A stretch of DNA of 64,000 bases. Source: Closterium sp. NIES-65 (lineage: Eukaryota > Streptophyta > Zygnematophyceae > Desmidiales > Closteriaceae). This document shows, piece by piece, positions 1-12,973 of this stretch; position 1 is the stretch's first letter; each line of letters starts with the position of its first letter. The position numbers were made by a program, and so were the translations under genes. The notes beneath the pieces were generated by a model. The model was given only the letters and a program-made list of their open reading frames with translations, was not told where the DNA came from and searched no databases. The stretch lies in NCBI GenBank assembly GCA_948144175.1, contig CANXME010002275.1:5333001-5397000 (forward strand), given 5' to 3'.

Positions 1-120
1 ATGTTTTGCTTGTTTAGGCTACAGTGGGTTAGCCTATAGGGGGTACACAATTCTAGGGTTAGGTACTTGTACTGTTTTCACTGTTAGTTCATCCATTTTT
101 CCTGTTCATTCATTTCAACA
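1..120 (+). repeat. Left LTR of Copia-A (partial)
   Basis: It ends ...TTTCAACA directly before a primer site and aligns with 16738-16857. It contains the shared LTR core, a GGCTA...TAGCC hairpin followed by GGGGGTACA and TAGGGTTAG. Confidence 0.92.
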
Positions 121-166
121 TGGTATAGAGCAGGTCCTTCCTAGGACCGATTTTTTAGGGCCCACC
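121..166 (+). promoter_or_regulatory. Copia-A primer binding site, hairpin and GGGCCCACC box
   Basis: TGGTATAGAGC follows the LTR end directly and resembles the initiator-Met primer site TGGTATCAGAGC. Next comes a perfect 6-bp hairpin (GGTCCT, loop TCCT, AGGACC; 133-148), then a T run and GGGCCCACC (158-166). The same order recurs in seven other elements here with different but still pairing stems, which suggests a selected RNA structure. Confidence 0.75.
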
Positions 167-179
167 ACTACCTACCTAC

Positions 180-851
180 CTACCTGCGTCCTAGGGCACC
201 TCGGTTTTCACGGCCCTCTAAGGCCCCGCGACCCGCGACCTGCCTCTTAGCGACCCGCGACCCGCCCCTTAAGGCCCCGTCGGCCCACGCGCTTGCCCCT
301 TACGGCCCCGCACTCGCCCCTTTACGGCCCCGCGCTCGCCCCTAGAGGCCCCGAACGGCCCACGCGCTCGCCCCTAGCGGCCCCTGTCGGCCCCGCGATC
401 GCCCCTAACGGCCCCGTCGGCCTCACGCTCACCTCCCTAGAGGCCCCGAAAGGCCCCGTCGGCCCCGCGCTCACCTCCCTAGAGGCCCCGAACGGCCCCG
501 TCGGCCCCGCGCTCACCTCCCTAGAGGCCCCGAACGGCCCCGTCGGCCCCTAGAGGCCCCGAACGGCCCCGTCGGCCCCGCGCTCACCGCCCCTAGAGGC
601 CCCGAACGGCCCGTGACCGCCACAGCCCAGGACCGAACCGAGCCGCCCAGGACCGAACCGAGCCGCGCGACCCGAGCCGAGCCGCGCGACCCGAGCCGAG
701 CCGCGCGACCCGAGCCGAGCCGCGCGACCCGAGCCGAGCCGCGCGAACCGGACCGAACCGCGCCGCCCCACCGGAGCCGCGCCGCCCTACCTAAACCAAG
801 CCGCCCTACCTGCTTCATCCTCTTACTCCTACTGCTACTCCTACTGCTCCT
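180..851 (+). repeat. GC-rich repetitive leader of Copia-A
   Basis: This is untranslated leader between primer site and gag. At 290-610 it is built of imperfect units around CCCCTAGAGGCCCCGAACGG, and at 625-760 of GACCCGAGCCGAGCCGCGC-type units. The open frames seen here in several directions are by-products of base composition and are not annotated. Confidence 0.75.
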
Positions 852-3800
852 ATGGCTAGCCCACAGGAGCTAGTTTTCGATGCTGAGGGCCGCCCAGTGA
901 AGTTTGACACCTGGCTAGACGACCTGCACCTCTATCTACAGCTCACAGCCAAGGACAACATCTCACTGTACGACCACGCCCTAGGCCATGTCACTGCCCC
1001 TGCTGCTACTGCTGACAGCACTGCCCGCACACAGTGGCAGACTCGTGATGCCCATGCTCGCTTCGCTATTCGCAACTCCCTGCCGATAGACGAGCGCGAG
1101 CACTTTGGCCAGCACAAGACTGCACAGGCACTGTACACAGCTGTCGTTGCTCGCTACTCCTCACCTGCCTCTGCCACGCTAGGCCGTCTCTCCCTCCCCT
1201 ACCTGTTTCCCGACCTGGCCTCGTTCCACACAATCGCTGACCTCATCACGCACCTCCGTACTAGTGAGGCCCGCTTCCGTGCCGCCATGCCTGATGAGTT
1301 CCTTGCCACGCACCCCCCCCCCCACTCTGGCTCACTCTCTACCACCTAGTCACCCGCCTCCCTGACACTCTGCGTGCTGTCAGGGATCACTTCCTAGCTC
1401 GCTGCCCCACTGAGCTCACCATTGCCCTCCTCGAGAAGGAACTGCTTGCAGCTGAGGCTAGCATCGTAGCTGTAGGTGCCTCTCGTGGCGAACCCCGTAC
1501 CCCGTTCTTTGAGGGGTGTTCTCCTTCCCCCCTTCTTCCCTCTGTCGCCTCTGCTGCTGCTGTCAACCTCCTTGGTGCTGAGAAGGTGGGTACTGCGTCT
1601 GCTTCGAGCGGGCGCCGCAGCGGCAAGGGCAAAGGGGGCAAGGGAGGAGGTGGTGATGGCGGGGGAGGCGGTGGTGGGGGTGGTGGCGGCGGTTGGGGTG
1701 GTGGTGGGACTGGTGGGGCTAGTGGTAGCAGTGGGGGTGGTGGCGGCAGCGGCGGGGGAGGTGGCAGGGGCGGAGGCAGTGGTGGGGGTGGCGGTGGACG
1801 CGGCGGCGGCAGGGGTTGGGGTGGTCGAGGAGGTGGCGGCGGCGGTGGTGGTCGTGGAGGCGCTGGCGGTGGCCAGGGCCAGCAGCACACTCCGTCGCCC
1901 CAGGAGGTCCGTGAGTGGTACTCACAGCACGGGGGGGGGGGGGGGGGGGATGGCTTTAGCTGCACGTACGTCATTCGCACGGGTGACCGCACTGGTCAGC
2001 CATGTGGGGGATTGCACGCCACATAGCGCTGCTTCGCTCGTCTCAACGATGCTTGGCGTGTTCAGTTCCCTCAGGCCACTGAGCTGCCCCGCTGGGTTGA
2101 TCTCCTGAGGAAGGGGATTGATATCTATGCTCTAGACTTTGATGCTATTCTATCTGCTATGTATGTGATGTCTACTAGTGGAGAGGGTGCTGAGTACCTG
2201 TGTGTGCCGCCCGACCCGGGCATTAGGTCTAGAGCGTCTGCCGCTCCAGGTACTCGCGTGTCTGCTACCCCAGGTGCTGGTGAGGCCACTGCTCTAGGTG
2301 CTTGTGCGTCTGCCCCCCCTGGTACTGAGTCGACTGCAGCACTACACACCTTCACACTGGACTCAGGTGCTTCTCCCTGCTTCTTTCGCGACCGCACTGC
2401 CCTTGAGCCGCTTGCTCGGCCAGTTGCTGTCTCCCTCGCTGACCCCTCTGGGGGTCCGGTCATTGCGACCTCCTCAACTTTCCTTCCCTGTCCTGCGGTC
2501 CCGTCGGGCACACTGTCAGGTCTCCACCTCCCCTCGTTCTCTACAAACCAGGTGGCAGGATGTGCGCTCCAGGACGGGGGTGTTCACCAGTTCACCCCTG
2601 CCTACGAGCGCGTGACACACTGCAAGTATGCTCGTACGGGCCGTCACTTGGCTACCTTCACTCGGCAGCCGGGGTCGGACCTGTACACACTGACCACTGA
2701 GTCCCCTCAGGTCGCTGCGTCTGCGTCTGCGTCCGCGTCAGGTCAGCTGTCGGCCCCCTGCTCGTGTCGCTCTCTGGCACACGAGACTATCCTCTGGCAC
2801 CACCGCCTTGGTCACCCGTCTGTGTAGCGGCTTCGTGCCATGCACTCTCGGTACCTTGTCTCTGGCCTTCCTAGGGTCCTTCCTCCCCTCCCTCCCTCAC
2901 CTGCTCCTCCGTGTCTTCCCTGTGTCGAGGGGCGGCAGCGCGCCGCTCCTCACTCCTCCTCGTTTCCCCCGACGACTGCTCCCTTGCAGACGCTCCACAT
3001 GGACGTGTGGGGTCCAGCCCGCGTCCGTGGTCAGGGTCAGGAGAGGTTCTTCCTGATAGTTGTTGACGACTACTCGCGCTACACCACGGTCTTCCCCTTG
3101 CGCACCAAGGGTGAGGTCCCTGATGTCTTGATCCCCTGGATCCGCAGAGCCCGTCTCCAGCTCAGCGAGCGTTTCCACTCGGACTTTCCTGTCCTGCGCT
3201 TGCACTCTGACAGAGGTGGTGAGTTCTCCTCCGACCTCTTGGCAGCCTACTGTGCTGAGCACGGCATTGAGCAGTCGTTCACGCTTCCGGCCTCACCACA
3301 GAAGAATGGGGTTGCGGAGCGCCGCATTGGCCTGGTCATGGAGGTCGCCCGTACCTCCTTGATCCATGCGGCTGCCCCCCACTTTCTGTGGCCGTTTGCG
3401 GTCCGGTACGCTGCGCATCAGCTCAACCTCTGGCCCCGTGTCTCCTTGCCGGAGACCTCGCCCACACTGCTGTGGACGGGGGAGGTTGGCGATGCGTCGC
3501 GTTTCCGGGTCTGGGGATCTCGAGCTTTTGTCCGCGATACGTCTGCGGAGAAGCTCTCCTCCCGTGCTGATCCCTGCGTCTTCCTCGGCTTTGTCCCGGA
3601 CGCGCCTGGTTGGCAGTTTTACCACGCCACCTCGCGCCGAGTCTTGCCCTCTCAGGATGTCACTTTTGACGAGTCCGTCCCCTACTACCGCCTCTTCCCC
3701 TACCGCACTGCCCCGCTCCCCCCCCCCCGCCTCTCTTCCTCGCGCTAGGTGCTGCTGTCGTAGACCCCCTCCCCCCTCAGGGTGCCGCTCCCTCAGGTGT

Positions 3801-5298
3801 GTCTCAAGTAGACCCGGTTGAGCCTGTTGAGGTAGCTGTCGACTCTCGTCCTGCTGCAGGTGCGGAGCCTGGGGGTGCTGAGCCTGGGGGTGCTGAGCCT
3901 GGGGGTGCGGAGCCTGGGGGTGCTGAGCCTGTGGGTGCGGAGCCTGGGGGTGCTGAGCCTGGGGGTGCGGAGCCAAGGGGTGCGGAGCTTGGGGGTACTG
4001 AGCCTGGGGGTGCTGAGCGTGTAGGTGCTGAGCCTGGGGGTGCTGAGCTGCAGAGTCCGGAGTCTGGGGGTTCTGAGTCTGGTGGTGCTGAGCCTCGTAG
4101 TCCTACACCTGGAGGAGCCCTCTTCTCGGAGCAGCTGCGTGAGTGGTACTTACAGTACTGCAGCCTCAGGAGAGGTACCTCTGGAGCCAGGCGTACTACT
4201 AGGACTGGTGCTAGTGCTTCTCCTCCTAGTCGGGAGCTCCCCTCCCGTGAGCGGATCCGTGAGTGGTACGAGCGGCGCTGCACTCTTCGGAGTGGTGCGC
4301 CTCGTGTCGCGGACCCCGCTGCTGCTGGTGCTGCTGCTGGTGCTGCTGCTGGTGCTGAGGACCCGGGCGTTGGAGTTGCGGCTGGTGCTGAGGACCCGGA
4401 CGCTGGTGCTGTTGCTGGTGCTGAGGACCCGGGCGTTGGAGCTGCGGCTGGTGCTGAGGACTCGGACGCTGGTGCTGCTGCTGGTGCTGAGGACCCGGGC
4501 GTTGGAGCTGCGGCTGGTGCTGAGGACCCGGACGTTGGTGCTGCTGCTGGTGCTGCGGACCCGGGCGTTGGGGCTGCGGCTGGTGCTGTGGACCCGGGAG
4601 TTGGAGCTGCTACTGTTGCTGAGGACCCTGGTTCTGGAGTCACTGCACGGTCGCGGCCGTACTTCGTGCCGCTCCTTCAGCAGGTTCTTGGTCAGCTCCC
4701 TCCTCCTAGACCTCCTCCCTCCTTAGGGTGTCCTCCGTCTGTCCAGCTGCAATCGCAGCTACCGTCTGCCTCCTCTCTCCCTGGTCCTACTCCTTACACT
4801 GGTCCGACTGGAGGTCTTACTGAGCGTCATGAGCCTGAGTCTCGTCCTGCGTCGCCTGAGTCTCGTCGTGCGTCGCCTGTCCGTGCAGCTCTCACTGGTT
4901 GTCGTGTCCCGCGTCAGCTTCTTCCTGCTGTCCCAGGCACTCACCGGATAGCGCTTCGTCCCTCCACTGCTCCACAGCGTGTCCCACTGCCGTCTCCTCC
5001 TGCGTCCTCTCTTCCTGCTCTTGCTGACCCGGGGTCAGACTCCCTTCGTGCTGCCAGTCCTACTGTCACGCGTCTCCTGGCTACTGTTGTGACTGACCCT
5101 TCCTTTGAGTCCGCTGCTGCGTCTGCCTTAGTTGCTGAGCTTGTCGACTTTGCTGCCAACTGTCGTCTAGACTACGCCGCTAGCCTAGTTGCTAAGTCTG
5201 AGTCTGTCTGTCCTCCGTCCGTCGGGGGTGAGTGTGCTCTTGGCACTGACGTCCTTGAGGACAGGCAGGAGGAGTTTGAGTGCTTTGCTGCCGCTTTG

Positions 5299-5430
5299 TG
5301 TCAGAACATATAACTTTTGCATATTGTGTAGGCTATAGTGGGGTAGCCCACAAGGAGTACAACCCAATTAGGGTTAGTACTTGTACTCAGTTCATTCATA
5401 GTTCATTCATTCCTCGTTCTCATTTTCTCA
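5299..5430 (+). repeat. 5' LTR of Copia-B
   Basis: It starts TGTCAGAACATATAAC, ends ...CATTTTCTCA, and carries the GGCTA...TAGCC core. Confidence 0.95.
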
Positions 5431-5476
5431 TGGTATCGAGCAGGTTCCCCTGTGGGAACTGTGCCTAGGGCCCACC
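5431..5476 (+). promoter_or_regulatory. Copia-B primer site, GTTCCC/GGGAAC hairpin and GGGCCCACC box
   Basis: TGGTATCGAGC abuts the LTR and looks like the initiator-Met site lacking one A. A perfect 6-bp hairpin GTTCCC-CTGT-GGGAAC occupies 5444-5459, and GGGCCCACC occupies 5468-5476. Confidence 0.78.
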
Positions 5477-5479
5477 AAA

Positions 5480-6597
5480 TTTCGAATTTTTTTTCCTGCC
5501 CGAAGCGCGCTCCGCCCGAGTTGCGCTCTCACCTCGTCGAGCCGCCCTAGCGGCCCCTACGCCCTGGCGGCCCTCCCTACCTTAGCGGCCCCGTCGCCCG
5601 TTCGTGCGGCCCCGCCACCTACTAGCGTGGCCCCGCCACCCGCATTCGTGGCCCCGCCGCCCTACGTCGCGACCCCGCCGCCCTAACTGCGGCCTCGCCG
5701 CCCTACTCCTGCGGCCCCGCCGCCCTACTTCGCGGCCCCGCCGCCCTACGTCGCGGCCCTGCCGCCCTACTCTACGGCCTCGCCGCCCTACTCCTGCGGC
5801 CCTGCCGCCCTACTTCACGGGCCCCGCCGCCCTGTTCAGCGGCCCCGCCGCCCCACTTCGCGGCCCCGCCGCCCCACTTCGCGGCCCCGCCGCCCTGCTT
5901 CAGCGGCCCCGCCGCCCGTCTGCTGCGGCCCCGCCGCCCCACTTCGCGGCCCCGCCGCCCTTCTTCAGCGGCCCCGCCGCCCGTCTGCTGCGGCCCCGCC
6001 GCCCCACTTTGCGGCCCCGCCGCCCCACTTCGCGGCCCCGCCGCCCTACTTCAACGGGCCCCGCCGCCCTACTTCAGCGGCCCCGCCGCCCTACGTCTGC
6101 GGCCCCGCCGCCCGTCTGCTGCGGCCCCGCCGCCCTACACCTACGGCCCCGCCACCCTACTTCAAGGGCCCCGCCGCCCTACTTCAAGGGCCCCGCCGCC
6201 CTTCGTCACCGGCCCCGCCACCCTACGTCAACGGGCCTCGCCGCCAGTCTGCTGCGGCCCCGCCGCTCTCCCCTCCTGCAGCAGCGCGCCCGAGCCGCCG
6301 ACCACCGCGCCGCCCTGTACCAGAGGAGCCGAACCGCCCTACCGCCGAGCCGCCCGGACGCCCACCAGCCGAGCCGCCTTGCAGCCGAGCCGCCCAGCCG
6401 CCGAGCCGCCGAGCCGCCGAGCCGCCCAGCAGCCGAGCCGCCCCGCAGCCGAGCCGCCGAGCCGCCCAGCAGCCGAGCCGCCCAGCCGCCGAGCCGCCCT
6501 ACAGTTGAGCCGCCCGAGCAGCCCTGTCCGGTGAGCACAGCCTCTCTGTCACTGCGTGCCCTTCCCCTACTGCTTGTACGGCTAGTCTACCGTCGTC
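5480..6597 (+). repeat. GC-rich tandem-repeat leader of Copia-B
   Basis: About 5580-6270 is built of GCGGCCCCGCCGCCCTACTT-type units, and 6290-6520 of CCGAGCCGCC units. The long Arg/Pro frame across it is compositional. Confidence 0.8.
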
Positions 6598-9500
6598 ATG
6601 GCTACCCCTAGTGTCCTCGCTTTTGACGCTGAGGGTCGAGCCATTGACTTTGAGGTCTGGGTCGACGACCTGCAGCTGTTCTTACAGTGCGATAGGGCGG
6701 ACGGTCTTTCTCTCTTTGACCTCACCTCAAGCGCCTCTCCTGCCCCTGCTGCTGATGCTGACCCCACTGTTCGCTCTCAGTGGGCCACCCGCGATGCTGC
6801 TGCACGTCTTGCTGTGCGTCGCCACCTGCCTACCACTGAGCGCGCGCACTTTAGTCAGTACAAGAGTGCTCAGACCTTGTACGACGCTGTAGTTGCGCTC
6901 TACTCTTCCCCTGCCACTGCTGCACTGAGCCGCCTCATGCTACCGTACCTCTTCCCTGACCTTGCTGCATTTCCCACAGTTGCTGACCTCATTACGCACC
7001 TCCGCACTAGTGACACTCGCTACCGCGCCGCGCTTCCTGCTGAGTTCTGCGCCAAGAACCCCCCCCCCATGTACATCACTCTCTATTACAAAGTCACCCG
7101 CCTCCCTGACTCCCTTTGCGTAGTCAGGGACCACTTTCTCTCAGTCTGTCCCACCACTCTCACTGTTGACCTCCTAGAGAAGGCCCTCCTAGCAGCGGAG
7201 AAGAGCATAGTCGTTGTAGGAGCCTCTCGTGGTGACCCTCGCACCCCCATCTTTGAGGGGTGTTCCCCTTCCCCCCTGTTGCCCTATGTCGCCTCTGCTG
7301 CTGCGGCCGACCTACTTGGTCTTGAGTCGGTCGGTGCGGCGTCTGCCCCTAGCGGGAGATGCCGCTCTGGCAAGGGCAAGGGGGGCAAGGGCGCGGGTGG
7401 AGCTAGCGGGGGTGGTGGAGGTGGCGGTGGAGGCGGCGGAGGGAGTGGGGGTGGCGGTGGGAGTGGTGGCGGAGGTGGTGGTGGTGGTGGCGGCAGTGGA
7501 GGCGGAGGCGGCGGCGGCGGTAGCGGTGGGAGCGGAGGTGGCGGTGGTGGCGGCGGTGGAGGCGGCGGTGGCGGAGGAGGTGGAGCTGGTCGGGGTGGTG
7601 CCTCGCAGCGGAGCGGCTCCGGTGGTGGTCAGCGCCAGCAGCAGCAGCAGCAGCGTTCTTGGGACATCCCCCCCCCTCAGCAGCTCCGTGAGTGGTACAC
7701 GCAGCGTCAGTGTGGTGGGGGTTTTGGTCCATGCACCTACGTCCTTCGCTCCGGCGACCGCGCGGGTGAGCAGTGTGGGGGTGCCCACCCCACCCAGCGC
7801 TGCTTTGGCCGCCTGACGGACGCTTGGCGTCAGCAGTTCCCCGAGGCTAGTGAGATCCCCCGCTGGGGAGATATGTCTAGGGCAGGCGTAGCTATCTATG
7901 ATCTTGACTTTGATGCTATCCTTGCTGCCATGTATGCTGTGACTATTAGTGATGAGGGTGACTGTTACCGGTGTTTCCCGCCCGACCCGGGCATAGGTAC
8001 TGCTGCGCTAGGTGCTTGTGAGGCTGCTGCTCTGGGTGCCAGCGCGTCTGCGCCCTCAGGTACTGGTGAGGCTGCGCTCTCAGGTACGGCGTCGCCTTCG
8101 GCCTCCCTCACCTTCACGCTTGACTCGGGGGCTTCTCGCTCCTTCTTTCGAGACCGCACCACACTCACGCCGCTTGGTCGGCCGGTTGCAGTCTCCCTGG
8201 CCGACCCCTCTGGGGGTCCTGTCCTCTCTCACTTCTCCACAGTTCTCCCGTGTCCGGCTGCCCCCTCAGGCACCTTGTCTGGTCTGTACCTCCCCTCGTT
8301 CTCGACGAACTTGGTGAGTGGTGCTGACCTGCAGGATGCGGGGGTTCACCAGTTCACTCCTGCAAGTCAGCGGGTGACCCACTGCTCGGATGCCCGCACA
8401 GGCCGATACCTGGCCACGTTTTCACGCAGGCCGGGGTCGAGTCTCTACACCCTGACCACTGCGTCTCCTCCTGTCTCTGCGTCTGGCCAGGTAGCTGCGT
8501 CGGGTCAGGTGTTTGCTGCTGCGTCCAGGTCTGGTCCTGAGTCTGCCCCCTGCTCGTGTCGCCTCCTGTCTCACGAGTCTCTCCTCTGGCACCACCGTCT
8601 TGGTCACCCCTCCCTGCCTCGTCTTCGGGGCATGGCCTCCCGTGTCCTTGTCTCCGGTCTCCCCCAGTCCCTCCCTCCCCTTCCTTCGGGGCCTAGCCCT
8701 TCCTGTGTCCCCTGTGTCGAGGGGCGGCTCCGGGCTGCCCCTCACTCCTCTCAGTTTCTCCCGACAGAGGCTCCGCTGCACACGCTTCACTTGGACGTGT
8801 GGGGCCCGGCCCGCGTCCGTGGGCAGGGTCACGAGCGCTACTTCCTGCTGGTGGTTGACGACTACTCGCGTTACACCACAGTCTTCCCCTTGCGCAGCAA
8901 GGGTGATGTCACTGCGGTGTTGATCGACTGGATCCGCGCAGCTCGTCTCCAGCTCAGGCAGAGCTTCGGCTCGGACTTTCCTGTTCTGCGTCTGCACTCT
9001 GACCGAGGCGGAGAGTTCTCCTCTAGCAATCTGCGAGCCTTCTGTCGTGCGCGAGGCATTCGCCAGACCTTCACGCTTCCGGACTCTCCACAGCAAAATG
9101 GGATTGCTGAGCGCCGCATTGGCATGGTCATGGACGTCGCTCGTACGTCCATGATGCATGCGGCTCCCCCCCATTTTCTGTGGTCGTTTGCGGTTCGGTA
9201 CGCGGCGCATCAGATCAACCTTCACCCCAGGGTCTCCCTGCCGGAGACCTCCCCAGCTCTGCTGTGGACGGGGAAGGTCGGCGATGCGTCTGCGTTCTGT
9301 GTCTGGGGATCTCGGACGTTTGTCCGCGACTTGTCTGCGGACAAGGTGTCCCCTCGTGCTGCTCCCTGTGTCTTCCTTGGCTTCCCCCCTGACGCACCAG
9401 GGTGGCAGTTCTACCACCCCTCCTCTCGTCGTGTTCTGTCCTCCTAGGACGTCACGTTCAACGAGTCAGTCCCCTTCTACCGCCTCTTCCCCTACCGCAC

Positions 9501-11177
9501 TCCTTCCCTCCCCCCGCCACCGCACTTCCTCGTGCCAGGTCCCCCCCCGGTAGACCCCCTTCCCCCTCAGGGTCCTGCCCCTTCAGGTGTGTCCCAGGTA
9601 GACGCAGTCGAGCCGGTCGAGGTTGCTGGTGACTCTGGTACTGCTGCGGGTGCTGAGCCTGGGGGTGCTGACTCTGGGGGTGCTGCGTGCGTGGGTGCTG
9701 AGCCTGGGGGTGCTGAGTCTGGGGGTGCTGCGACTGGGGTGGTGAGCCTGGGGGTACTGCGACTGGGGGTGCTGGGCCTGGGGGTGCTGAGCCTGGGGGT
9801 GCTGAGCCTGGGAGTGCTGAGCCAAGGGGTGCTGCGTCTGGAGCTGCTGAGCCTGGAGGTGCGGAGCCTGCGGTCGCTGGACCTCCCCTTGTGGCGTCTG
9901 GCGGTGCTGGGCCTGGAGGTTCTCCGGGTGCTTTGTCTCGGCGGGAGCCCCTCTCTCCACAGGAGCTGCGCGAGTGGTTTACTCGCTGCTGGAGCCGTAC
10001 TGCTGGAGCTGGAGCTTCTTCGGCCGCTGAGGGTGCTGGTGGCGCCGGTCCCGGAGCTGTTGAGCCTGCGGGTCCGACTGGAGCTAGAGCTGCAGAGGGT
10101 GTTGGTGCTGAGACTACTGCTGTCCGTCCTGGTGGTGGTCCTGCTGCGGGTGCTGCTGGTGCTGCTGGAGGTCCTGCAGCTGGAGGTGCTGTTGGCGCTG
10201 GTGCTGCCTCTGAGGGTGCTGGTGCTGTCCCTGCTGTGTCTGGAGTTGCCGCGCGGCCTCGGCCGTACTTCGTTCCACTCCTGTAGCAGGTTCTTGGTCT
10301 TTCTCCTCCTGTAGAGTGTCCACCGCCTTTCCAGTCTCAGTCACAGTTAGAACCCGCCTCCCCTCTGCCTGCTCCTTCTCCTTACACTGGTCCTATTAGA
10401 GGTCTTGCTGAGCGTCGTGAGCCTGCGTCTCGTCCCGCGTCGCCTGTTCGTGCTTCTCCTGCTAGTGGTCGCGGTTCGCGTCAGCGTCCTCCTCCTGTCC
10501 CTGGCACGCACCGGATGTCTCTAAGTCCGTCCACTGCTCCTCTGCGTGCCCCTTTGCCTTCTCCTCCTGAGTCCTCTCTCCCTGCGCTGGCCGACCCGGA
10601 GTCGGACACTCTTCGTGCTGCCAGTCCTACTGTCGCGCGTCTCCTTGCTACTGTCGTCACTGACCCCTCTTTTGAGTCCACTGCTGCGTCTGCTCTTGTT
10701 GCTGAGCTCGTCGACTTTGCTGCTCGCTGTCGTCTAGACTAAGCTGCTAGCCTTGTTGCTGAGTCTGCGTCTGTCTGTCCTCCGTCCGTCGGGGGTGAGT
10801 GTGCTCTTGGCACGGACGTCCTTGAGGACAGGCAGGAGGAGTTCCAGTGTCTGGCTGCTGCTTCACCTCATCTCGCGTCCGTACTACTTGCCCCTGAGGG
10901 AGACCCGGATGCACTAGACATCCCGACTCCGCGCTCTTACGCGGAGGCCGTAGAGGGTCCCTACTCCTCTCAGTGGTAGGCAGCTATGGATGCAGAGATG
11001 GCTTCCTGGAAGTCCACAGGCACCTACGTTGACGCGGTTCCCCCTCCTGGGGCGAACATCGTCAGTGGCATGTGGATCTTCAGGGTGAAGCGGCCGCCGG
11101 GCTCTCCACCTGTCTTCAAGGCGCGGTACGTCGCTCGTGGTTTCAGTCAGCGGCAGGGAGTTGACTATTTTCAGACC

Positions 11178-11319
11178 TGTCAGAATCCCAACCACTAGAC
11201 CATTGGGATAAAAGGGCTTGTTTCAGTAGCGGGTCAGTGCGCCCATAACCCCCCAGGCAAACGCGCCTGTAACCCCCCCTAGGATCGATTGGGGATCTCA
11301 CAGTGTAGCTCTACTGACA
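11178..11319 (-). repeat. TRIM-1 LTR (downstream on the minus strand)
   Basis: Identical by eye to 13011-13152. In minus orientation it begins TGTCAGTAGAGC and ends GGGATTCTGACA. Confidence 0.93.
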
Positions 11320-11375
11320 CCCCCCCACACTGGGAGGCCCAGGACTGAGCACAGTGGCAACGGCCAACATGTGCA

Positions 11376-11636
11376 TGTCAGAATAATATATAGTTTTATA
11401 TATTGTTTTGTAACTGCCTGTAGTGTAGATTACTGTAGTTATACAATGTTCTGTTTTGGTGGTGCACCTTTCATTTTGCCTATATGTACTGCTCGCTCTA
11501 TAGTGAAACCACTTCTTTCTCTTTTCAACTTCCTCGACTCTCAAACTACTCGAACTCAATCAACCAAGGCTCCTAACTAGCTATGGCTCCTTAGCCTAGC
11601 TCAAGCCTTGCTAGCATTCACCTACTTATTTTCACA
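11376..11636 (+). repeat. 5' LTR of the nested non-autonomous element
   Basis: Starts TGTCAGAATAATATATAG, ends TTATTTTCACA, and is followed directly by the primer site. Confidence 0.95.
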
Positions 11637-11675
11637 TGGTATCAGAGCGACAAGGTCCTGACCTGTGGGCCCCAC
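11637..11675 (+). promoter_or_regulatory. Primer site, short hairpin and GGGCCCCAC box of the non-autonomous element
   Basis: TGGTATCAGAGC (11637-11648) matches the initiator-Met primer site. AGGT-CCTG-ACCT (11653-11664) can form a small hairpin, and GGGCCCCAC follows at 11667. The arrangement copies that of the autonomous copia elements. Confidence 0.65.
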
Positions 11676-11699
11676 TTTAAAGCTTCCGCTGCTACTCTG

Positions 11700-12160
11700 T
11701 GTTTGGCACGCCCCGTGGCGTGCCCCTTATTCCCTTCGAGCGGCCCCGCCACTTCGTCGCGGCCCCGCCACCCCTTGAGCGGCCCCGCCACTTAGTCGCG
11801 GCCCCGCCTCCCCTTCGCGCGGCCCCGCCACTTCGTCGCGGCCCCGCCACTCCTTCGAGCGGCCCCGCCACTCCGTCGCGGCCCACCCGCCGCCCTACCT
11901 GCGGCCGTCCCGCCGCCCTACCTGCGGCCTACTCGCCGCCCGTACCAGCCCGTCGCCGCCCTTCGCGGCGTCACGTACCGCCCGTACGACGCGCCGCCGT
12001 CCGCTGCGGCCCCGTCGCCGCCCGTACCGGCCCGTCGCCGCCCGTCCCGGCCCGTCGCCGCCCGTGCGGTACCCGCCCCAGGCCCCGATGCCACCTGCGG
12101 CCCCGCCCTCTTGCGGCCCCGACCCCGCCCCGGCCATGCCCTATCGCCAGCCGCGGCACA
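11700..12160 (+). repeat. GC-rich tandem-repeat leader of the non-autonomous element
   Basis: Units of GCGGCCCCGCCACTTCGTC type, then CCGTCGCCGCCCGTACC type. This resembles the copia leaders although no coding region follows. Confidence 0.7.
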
Positions 12161-12707
12161 CCGGGGGCACGTGCACCGCCCCCCCCCCTTTTCCCGTCAC
12201 CCGTCGCGGCTCCTTCGGGGGCCGCTGAAAGGGGGGGGGAGTCGTCGCCTCCTCTGCCGCTTGCTTTGGCGCCCGGGGAGGCCGTGCGTCGCCCCCCCCC
12301 CCCCCCCCCCCCTTCCCCCCCCCACCCCTTTCTCCTCCTCCTTTTGTTCCCTCTGCTGCAGCTGCCGCTGGGGGGGAGGGTGTGAGAGTGTGGGGAGCCC
12401 GGGGAGGGACTGGGGGTGGCGGGTGTGGGGGTGATGGGTGAGTGTGGTCCCCTGGCCCTACGGCTCCATTCTCCTCTGTTTGTCCCCCCCCTCTGCTGCT
12501 CCTGCAGCAGGGGGAGGGGGAGGGGGAGGGGGAGGATGAGGGGATGTATGTGGTGACCAACCAGAGCCTATCACCTCCTCTCCTCTCTCTCCCTCTCTCT
12601 CTCTCCTCCTCCTTGCCTGCCCTCTCCCGTACTGCTACGCACTCTTGGTGTACCCCATTATGGGGGCGTTGACTGCACATTCTTCCCTACAGGCACTTAT
12701 GGGGGCG

Positions 12708-12968
12708 TGTCAGAATAATATATAGTTTTATATATTGTTTTGTAACTGCCTGTAGTGTAGATTACTGTAGTTATACAATGTTCTGTTTTGGTGGTGCACC
12801 TTTCATTTTGCCTATATGTACTGCTCGCTCTATAGTGAAACCACTTCTTTCTCTTTTCAACTTCCTCGACTCTCAAACTACTCGAACTCAATCAACCAAG
12901 GCTCCTAACTAGCTATGGCTCCTTAGCCTAGCTCAAGCCTTGCTAGCATTCACCTACTTATTTTCACA
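12708..12968 (+). repeat. 3' LTR of the nested non-autonomous element
   Basis: Matches 11376-11636 base for base by eye and is followed by TSD gtgca. Confidence 0.95.
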
Positions 12969-12973
12969 GTGCA

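Larger units (their letters stand above)
11376..12968 (+). mobile_element. Non-autonomous LTR element nested in TRIM-1
   Basis: The 261-bp LTRs (11376-11636 and 12708-12968) are identical by eye, which indicates a very recent insertion, and are flanked by gtgca (11371-11375 and 12969-12973). A canonical primer site TGGTATCAGAGC begins at 11637, and the purine box TTATGGGGGCG precedes the right LTR. The roughly 1070-bp interior is GC-rich with homopolymer C runs (for example 12293-12314) and has no recognisable gag or pol, so it must depend on proteins from another element. Confidence 0.94.

Noticed and set aside
5604-6611. Long Pro/Arg-rich plus-strand frame, and similar frames at 41188-42248 and on the minus strand at 55667-56629
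   Set aside because: They lie in GC-rich tandem-repeat leaders, are open in several frames because stop codons are rare there, and match no protein.
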